DNA of 64,000 bases, taken from contig NW_020653726.1 of NCBI RefSeq assembly GCF_003589595.1, positions 14,130,525 to 14,194,524 on the forward strand. Direction: 5' to 3'. Made by a program: the position numbers and the translations under genes. The first letter of the stretch is position 1; each line of letters starts with the position of its first letter. Under the pieces are notes generated by a model. That model was not told the origin of the DNA. It saw only the letters and a program-made list of their open reading frames with translations, and searched no databases. This stretch comes from Hyposmocoma kahamanoa. Its lineage: Eukaryota; Arthropoda; Insecta; Lepidoptera; Cosmopterigidae. Positions 57,901-64,000 of the stretch are shown piece after piece.

Positions 57901-59339
57901 AGGAGGAAGTCCGTGCCAGAGAGCTGTTCTATGCACTCTGGATACCTGACTTGTTCATGAAGAGAGTGGAAAACAATGAAAACTGGAGTCTAATGTGCCC
58001 TCATAACAGCCCTGGCTTAGCTGACTGTTGGGGAGATGAGTTTGAAGCTCTTTATGAAAAATATGAACAAGAAGGGAGGTATATTAGGCAGGTTAGGGCA
58101 CAGATTTTGTGGAAGGCAATCATTGAGGCACAAGTAGAAACTGGTACACCATTTATGCTGTACAAAGATGCATGCAACAGGAAAAGTAACCAAAAAAACC
58201 TAGGTACAATTAAATGCAGCAATCTATGCACTGAAATTGTAGAGTATACTTCAGCAGATGAAATTGCTGTATGCAACTTGGCTTCTATTGCACTCAATAT
58301 GTTTGTCAATGAAGACAAAACATACAATTTCATGAAATTGAAGGAAGTAACCAAAATTATTACCCAAAATTTGAATAAAATCATAGATAATAACTATTAT
58401 CCTGTTCCTGAAGCAAGAAACTCTAACATGAGACACAGGCCCATTGGTATTGGGGTACAAGGTCTGGCAGATGCCTTTGTGTTAATGCGCATTCCTTATG
58501 AAAGTGAATCTGCAATGAAGTATAATCAGCAAATATTTGAGACCATCTATTATGGTGCACTGGAGGCAAGTTGCGAACTTGCTGAGAAAGATGGGGTGTA
58601 TGAGACTTATGAAGGTTCTCCTGCAAGCCAGGGAATTCTGCAGTATGACATGTGGAACAAGACCCCTACAGACCTGTGGGATTGGGCTGCTCTTAAAGAG
58701 AAAATTGCCAAGCATGGACTTCGTAATTCACTTCTGTTGGCTCCTATGCCCACAGCCTCTACTGCTCAAATCCTTGGTAACAATGAGTCCTTTGAACCAT
58801 TCACTTCAAACATATATCAAAGAAGAGTACTTTCTGGAGAATTCCAAGTGGTGAATCACCATCTCTTGCATGATTTGACTCAAGCCGATTTATGGGATGA
58901 GGACATGCAGAATCTTATTATTCATAACAACGGTTCTATTCAAAATATTGAAGCTATACCCAAAGAAATTAGAGATCTCTACAAAACTGTTTGGGAAATA
59001 TCTGTAAAAACCACTATACAGATGGCTGCTGACAGGGGAGCTTTTATTGACCAAAGCCAGTCTTTCAACATCCATGTTGCTGAACCAAACTACGGAAAAC
59101 TGACATCAATCCATTTTTATGCCTGGAAGATGGGTTTGAAAACAGGAATGTACTACTTGCGCACTAAGCCTGCCGCAAATGCAATTCAGTTTACAGTTGA
59201 CAAATCCAAAGTGCAGACAAAGGTGACAAACGGTAACGGCATTCTTCCTGAGAGGGATTCTGAAAGAGATGAGGCTGACATGGCTGCAATTACTTGTTCC
59301 TTGCAAAACAAGGATGCGTGCTTTAGTTGCGGTTCATAA
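54994..59339 (+). CDS. RRM1: Ribonucleoside-diphosphate reductase large subunit
   Basis: Five exons (54994-55033, 55370-55458, 55719-55896, 57101-57300, 57429-59339) join in phase to 805 residues; human RRM1 is 792. The N-terminal ATP-cone region includes [20 protein letters not shown]. Active-site elements of class I reductase are present: the Cys in [16 protein letters not shown], the NLCTEIVEY triad Asn-x-Cys-x-Glu, the Cys in [13 protein letters not shown], the YY pair in [16 protein letters not shown], and the C-terminal CFSCGS. The enzyme reduces ribonucleotides to deoxyribonucleotides with the small subunit RRM2 and is essential for DNA synthesis. Intron 3 contains a hAT-like element with a SINE and a minisatellite. 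A 20-base segment with good splice sites at 57006-57025 is skipped in this model because including it breaks the frame. Poly(A) signals lie at 59443 and 59447. Confidence 0.97.
56090..56299 (-). mobile_element. tRNA-derived SINE, copy 3
   Basis: Minus-strand head GGCCGAACGGTTACCATGCC (A box) and GGTCCCAGGTTCGATTCCCG (B box), then the family body and the tail TGTTGAGTGTGTGCGTTATT. The best-preserved copy in the window. It is nested in the hAT-like element. Confidence 0.85.
56300..56570. repeat. GC-rich minisatellite, 13-base unit
   Basis: Units of the form AAGCGGGGACACC and AACCGGGGGCCCC alternate, giving three near-perfect 26-base dimers at about 56338-56425, then more variable units. All frames are open and repetitive. 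I treat it as non-coding. Confidence 0.9.
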
Positions 59340-59442
59340 GCTAATTAAGTTATAAATAAATGTGTACTTAGTATTTGATCAATGTGAACTATTAGTTCAT
59401 AATAATATTATAAATTAGAATAATATTTTGCACAATTAATAA

Positions 59443-59452
59443 AATAAATAAA
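59443..59452 (+). terminator. RRM1 poly(A) signals (two overlapping AATAAA)
   Basis: Two overlapping AATAAA hexamers about 105 bases after the stop codon. Confidence 0.65.
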
Positions 59453-59669
59453 AGAGCATCACTCAAAATGTCCTTGTTTTACTTATGTCTAGATTTGTTT
59501 CACAAACTTAAATTGAGTATAATATAATGTACTCAAAACAAATCATTGAAGTAATTTACCACAATTCAAATAATTATATAATATAATCGCATTACCTATT
59601 ATTACAGTAAATATTTAAATAATTATACTTGCAATAATTAACTAACATTATAATTCTTGGTCTATTCGA

Positions 59670-62600
59670 TTAGCTCTTCCTGTAACTTCTGAGAATTGGA
59701 TAAATAATGTCTAATGCCTCATTGATTTCATTCCTTGTTTTTCCTCCTGCAAATAAATTCATTTTCTGCAGTTTTGATGTTAAACATTCAAATTATCATT
59801 TGATATTTTGTCATTTACCTGTGAATACTATTTTTCCATTAACAAAAATCAGTAACACAACTCTTGGTCTAACCATCCTGTATACTAGTCCAGGGAACAG
59901 TTCTGGTTCATAAGACGTGAATTGGCCATGAGCTTGTTGCAAAGCCTCTAGCCTCACTGGGAATCTTAAGTCTGCTGTTGCTATGAAGTTTTGAATTTTA
60001 AAATCTAAAAATTTTGCCTGAAAATGAAAGTAATCTATTATGTGGTTTGTTAATTTAAAAATTAAGTTTTTGTTCAAAACTTTTTCAGAGTATTTTAATA
60101 GTGAGCACTCACAGAGAACCCGAGTTTCTGAATGATTCTTGCAAATTTTCTAGCAGCAATGTAAGAGTCATGTTCATTTCTAGTTCCTGTGCATACAATT
60201 TTTCCAGACCTGTAGTATAGTTTTGAATTATTATAAGTTAAATCTTAGTTACTTGATAAATAGATAAAGATTATTATTGTCACAATCAAATAGGCCCATT
60301 TTGACACCTGTCATCGCAACATACAGAGTAAAGGCCCATTTAGATGGAGAGTTTCTCGTCTCGAAGATACGATTATGAAAAGAATATAAAAAACTTTTCT
60401 CGTCTAAACATTCGCGATTATCGCCCTTCCACGTGAACGATAATCTCCTCGTCTTTCAATATTGAACGTCTTCGTGTAAACAAAACTTAAAAGCAAAAAT
60501 CGTTTTTCGAGTTTTTGTGCCAGCCGTTTCTATCCTGAGTACAGTGCGCGAGGGTGTTTTGATTATCACTGCTTTTCTAAGACAAGAATTAAGGAAAGGA
60601 AAAGGAAAAAAAGAGTTCGAAATGTTATAAAATTTAAAAAAAAAATTAAAAATAATATGTATTTCTATACAGAGCAATGAACTTAACATTATCGGCCGTT
60701 CCAAATTTGAATGATTTTTGCGTCATTTTGATATATTCATAGTCAATACCGCAGTAATCACTGAACTCGAATGACGATTCTCGCACTCAAAACGTTTCGA
60801 ACCGATTTGTACGATAATCGTATGAACTTGAAAAAATGTCATACGAGATCGTGTTTAGACAAGTCGAAAACTCGTAAGTAAAAATCTCCTTACTACATAT
60901 TTCTCTGTGTAAACAGTCGAGGAGGCGATTAAGTTGCTCGCGAATCTCGTATGACATAATCGTAGGCGCGATTTTAGTTCTTGCCTGAATGTAAACATTA
61001 TGATACGATAATCTTATGGCGATTATTTCTTACGATAAGCGCGTATATTTTTCGTCACGAAGCGTGCGATAAACTCTCTCCATCTAAATGGGCCTTTAGT
61101 AGAAATCAGTGTGGTCAATTGAAAATTTGCAAAAAAAAGAAAATGTAACCTGGCCTTAGAGGATGGAAAAAAATAAAGGAAAGGAGTTGCCTTGTCTACG
61201 GAATAAACGTCCCTACCTAAACCAAAAATATCCACCACAAATGGCAGATTTAGTGTTGTACCATAATTATATATAAGTCAATATCTACATGCAAATGTAT
61301 GGCTTGAATGTTGAAACTGTTGTTACTATGTTTTATGTTTGCAAATTTGTGTAGTTTAATGTAATCAAAGTATGATTAATACTAGACTATAATTACTAGG
61401 CAAGTAATGAGCCATTTTAATCAAAATTAAATATAAAGTTATTTACCAATAAATATAACGATGGAATTGCATTATCATGTAATACAGTTACATTCAAAGT
61501 TCTATTTAAATTTGAATGGAGCGAACAAACTAAGATGGTATTTGACCCAATATTTATGTTCGGCAGTCCTATAATTTCCAACCATTCTTTCATTCTTTTT
61601 TCATTTGTAGATATACTTTAAAAATAATAAAAACCTCGTAGTGAATTATTTCAATAACATAGTGTCGATAATGTGTACTTACAAGACAACACTATCTCAA
61701 AATAAACAAACAGGCAATCTAAAGTAACCAAAGCAAAATTCGGCAAGACTTATTAAATGAGTCCAATTACTCGTACATGAGACGAAATATCTCATCTCAT
61801 ATCTATTGTATGATTTATAAGCAGAAAAATAACAAATGCCGGTGTAATGTAACATTCGGTTGAGTTCCGCTTTTTCTACTGCCGCACCCCTTAATGTTGC
61901 AGCGACGCATTTTTATCAATACTTAATTGTTCTCACTGTCAATATTTTTGTCCATTTCATTACAATCCATGTGAATAATTCACTAAAACATTTGGCCAAA
62001 CATTGGTTTTGACATTTGGTGTACTTCCCTTTGACAACCGGATATGGATGTCAAAGGGTACTCCAAAAATGGTAAAATGAGGACAGTTGGCATTTAAGAT
62101 GACGGTACGTATTTTCGATTCCCGTGTTTGACATAAATCAATGTAGTGCTGTTACTTTTGCATGCAGTAGTTAAACAAAGACAATAAAATGTTTATGTTT
62201 TCACTGTCTAAATGCATCATATACATACATATAACGTCTGATTTATATATGTCAATATAACATGTCCTTTGGTTTCCATAGTCTAAGAACCTGGCTTTAC
62301 TACTTTATGTACTACTCTTGAACTTATTTTAAGAAAGTTAGTATTTTTAGGTAAAATCAAACGCAATTGGTGCAATAGATTGGTTACAACTATTATTAAA
62401 GATAAAATGGATTGAGTATACGATTGTTTTTCAAATGGATTATAGTAATTCAAAATTGCATTTTTGGTATTCATACAAAAATAAGACTTGAAGTCTTCTG
62501 TAGTATAATAAAATTAATGCCTTTTTTAAAACCATTGGGTTCGTAATTATTTGTTTATTGTTTTGTTGATTTCATTCATTATGTCTATCATCAGTCTTAG

Positions 62601-63525
62601 CAGTCAGAATAAGCCTACTACATTGTGACAATTATACATAAAGAGCAAACTATAGACTTTTATTTTATTACAGTTAATAGGGTTCTAATAGGTTACTTTA
62701 TGTGGTAGGTTTTATATTTATCGTGATTCATGACCCACATAATTTAAGTAATATTTGATTTACCGAAAAACTAGAGCAGTTGCCCGTGGTTCAAGTATTT
62801 TCATAACCACTCCTTGAAACCTTGCAGGATTGTATTCTGAAAACCTAGTTTTGCAGTAAATATCCAGCAATTTCAGTTCGCACCCTAAACTGACCGTAGA
62901 TACACAATTTCTGAAAAATTAAACTCACATCAGGTTTTCTTTTTCTAATCAAATTTGGATCTAAGAGATATTGTATTTACCACTTAACTCACTGTATTTT
63001 AATGCTGTTTTTGGCTTGTGCTGTGCCGCTGACCATTGGTGTAATGGCAGCCAAAGAACTATGAGGATTTGCATGCTGAGGTGTAAACGAACTATGAGTT
63101 GGAGTTAACACTACGTCACTAAGTACTCTGGGCTGCGTAGACGCGCTGTAGTCACTACGAGCACTTTCTGGTCTCTGTACAGGTGTCCGTATCACACTGA
63201 TAGGAGCACTAGACTGAGATACTAAATTCACAGTGTTGATAACAGGCACTCTATTTTGTATTGTATCGTTTTCATATTGTTGATTTATTGATGAGCTTTC
63301 TGCATTGTTTGACCTGGGATCTTGATTGTCGATGTCCATTTGCTGTAATGAGTATGTGTCTAATATAGTTATGATGTAACGAGTATGAAAGCATGATATT
63401 AAATATTGCAATAAGTGTACTTTTACCTGTATGCCTTCGTCGTTCCATCTAGGTATGGGAACAGACGGCGTAAGCCGTTTCATAGGACTCGCAAGGTTAC
63501 TCGACGAGCTATTGCTTTCTTCCAT
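59670..63525 (-). CDS. Trf: TBP-family protein, probable TBP-related factor
   Basis: Six exons (63525-63427, 63342-62993, 62910-62764, 60209-60113, 60017-59819, 59746-59670) join in phase to 322 residues. Residues 1-150 are Ser/Thr/Pro-rich and lack the Gln-rich tract typical of TBP. The saddle core follows, with both repeats: [18 protein letters not shown] to QKLGFS, then [20 protein letters not shown] to [10 protein letters not shown]. The four DNA-intercalating Phe are present (ALVF, KLGF, ELFPGL, LLIF). The core differs from the nearly invariant animal TBP at many places (for example [32 protein letters not shown]), so a TBP-related factor is more likely than TBP itself. TBP-family proteins bind TATA-like DNA to nucleate transcription, and Drosophila TRF serves RNA polymerase III. 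Intron 3 holds a THAP gene and a large inverted-repeat element. Confidence 0.85.
60331..61096. mobile_element. Large inverted-repeat element M7, 766 bp, TA duplication
   Basis: Termini AAGGCCCATTTAGATGGAG and the complement, flanked by TA on both sides (60329-60330, 61097-61098). Inner segments repeat CGATTATCG- and TCTCGTATGA-like words in both orientations. No transposase is apparent. It lies in intron 3 of the TBP-family gene. Confidence 0.8.
61417..61910 (-). CDS. Small THAP-domain protein inside a TBP-family gene intron
   Basis: Exon 1 (61910-61834) reads [19 protein letters not shown] and then VTLHRH. Exon 2 begins at 61615 and reads [16 protein letters not shown], then TILVCSLH and NAIPSLYL. 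Joined, these give the full THAP signature C-x4-C-x46-C-x2-H (C4, C9, C56, H59), the invariant Trp in KEWLEI and the closing A-x-P-like NAIPS. The donor GTTATT of intron 1 is weak but the phase fits. Read on without further splicing the protein ends at a TAA (61417) after about 91 residues, almost only the finger. Alternatively a donor at 61446 (GTAAAT) leads to exons I could not find. THAP fingers bind DNA. The gene lies on the same strand inside intron 3 of the TBP-family gene. Confidence 0.6.
61911..62763. other. TBP-family intron 3, 5-prime part; no further gene supported
   Basis: AT-rich. An ATGACG followed by a GTACGT donor at about 62098-62109 on the plus strand could be the first exon of another gene, but nothing downstream supports it. 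Confidence 0.4.
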
Positions 63526-63858
63526 ATTTGTAACCGTTTTTCTTATTCAATATTTATGTCCCTTTAAATTACTAGTTTACCAATCTCGTCATATTTTGTA
63601 AATAGATCAATATATTTGCACTTTCAGTATGTACCAAAGTACACTTTGATTTGCACACAAGCAGCTAAGTCGTAGACACTGTCTACGAGACACGCTACGG
63701 AAACACTCTAGTATTTGAGCCGACCATAGACAATCATCCTCATCATCCATTTTATTCAGAACCTAAATATCAAACTGACGTACTGGGTATGGAGGTCTTA
63801 TTTAATTGGACGTCACGAGGCCCATGGCGTTTGACAAGTGCTTGACACAAAAAACATT
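63526..63858. other. TBP-family 5-prime flank; no gene seen
   Basis: Promoter and spacer of the minus-strand gene, running into an assembly gap. No TATA box is clear. Confidence 0.4.
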
Positions 63859-64000
63859 NNNNNNNNNNNNNNNNNNNNNNNNNNNNNNNNNNNNNNNNNN
63901 NNNNNNNNNNNNNNNNNNNNNNNNNNNNNNNNNNNNNNNNNNNNNNNNNNNNNNNNNNNNNNNNNNNNNNNNNNNNNNNNNNNNNNNNNNNNNNNNNNNN
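63859..64000. other. Assembly gap at window end
   Basis: N from 63859 to the end of the window. Confidence 0.99.

Noticed and set aside
62098..62109. Possible plus-strand first exon ATGACG before a GTACGT donor
   Set aside because: Only two codons, and no following exon can be recognised in the window.

Overview
The window is nuclear DNA of an animal, most likely an insect and probably a moth or butterfly. It is AT-rich. Its genes have GT-AG introns and insect-type architecture. The intergenic and intronic DNA is crowded with RTE-like and jockey/CR1-like LINEs, a piggyBac element, tRNA-derived SINEs and many short inverted-repeat elements. Three runs of N are assembly gaps (12310-12709, 40920-41319, 63859-64000).

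Genes in order: TMEM177 (+, 2777-9796, RTE LINE and other repeats in its introns); a repeat-rich region with a jockey/CR1-like LINE interrupted by an intact piggyBac transposon (14900-20530); WASHC4/SWIP (+, 20851-25433); an unrecognised Ser/Asn/Thr-rich tandem-repeat reading frame (-, 26128-29038) directly behind the splicing factor PRPF40 (-, 29627-43541, 18 coding exons); BANF1/BAF (+, 46003-46526); syntaxin-5 (-, 47201-48777); an RNF26-like membrane RING E3 (+, 50298-51266); a NIPA-type magnesium transporter (-, 52252-53825); the ribonucleotide reductase large subunit RRM1 (+, 54994-59339); a TBP-family protein resembling TBP-related factor (-, 59670-63525), with a small THAP-domain gene inside one of its introns. 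For every multi-exon gene I checked that exon phases join into one open frame. The genes are unrelated housekeeping functions (splicing, endosomal actin, Golgi fusion, dNTP synthesis, transcription, nuclear envelope). Nothing suggests a functional cluster.

The most unusual observation is behind PRPF40. Its stop codon is TGA followed by C. The same reading frame then continues through three more stops, all TGA-C, with no TAA or TAG, into a 672-codon open frame made of an alternating two-type tandem repeat. A motif of the form V-H-I-[FY]-N-x-Y-P occurs between the first stops and again throughout the repeat. This fits a series of leaky stops (translational readthrough) or a recently decayed C-terminal extension. 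The sequence alone cannot tell which.

Other points of interest: an apparently complete piggyBac element whose TTAA insertion split a LINE frame that resumes after it; a THAP-domain exon split at a TA by an inverted-repeat element; the same dispersed repeats lying just upstream of several start codons; a hAT-like element holding a SINE and a minisatellite; and several different inverted-repeat families with TTA or TA target duplications. All functional assignments rest on remembered family motifs; no database search was run.
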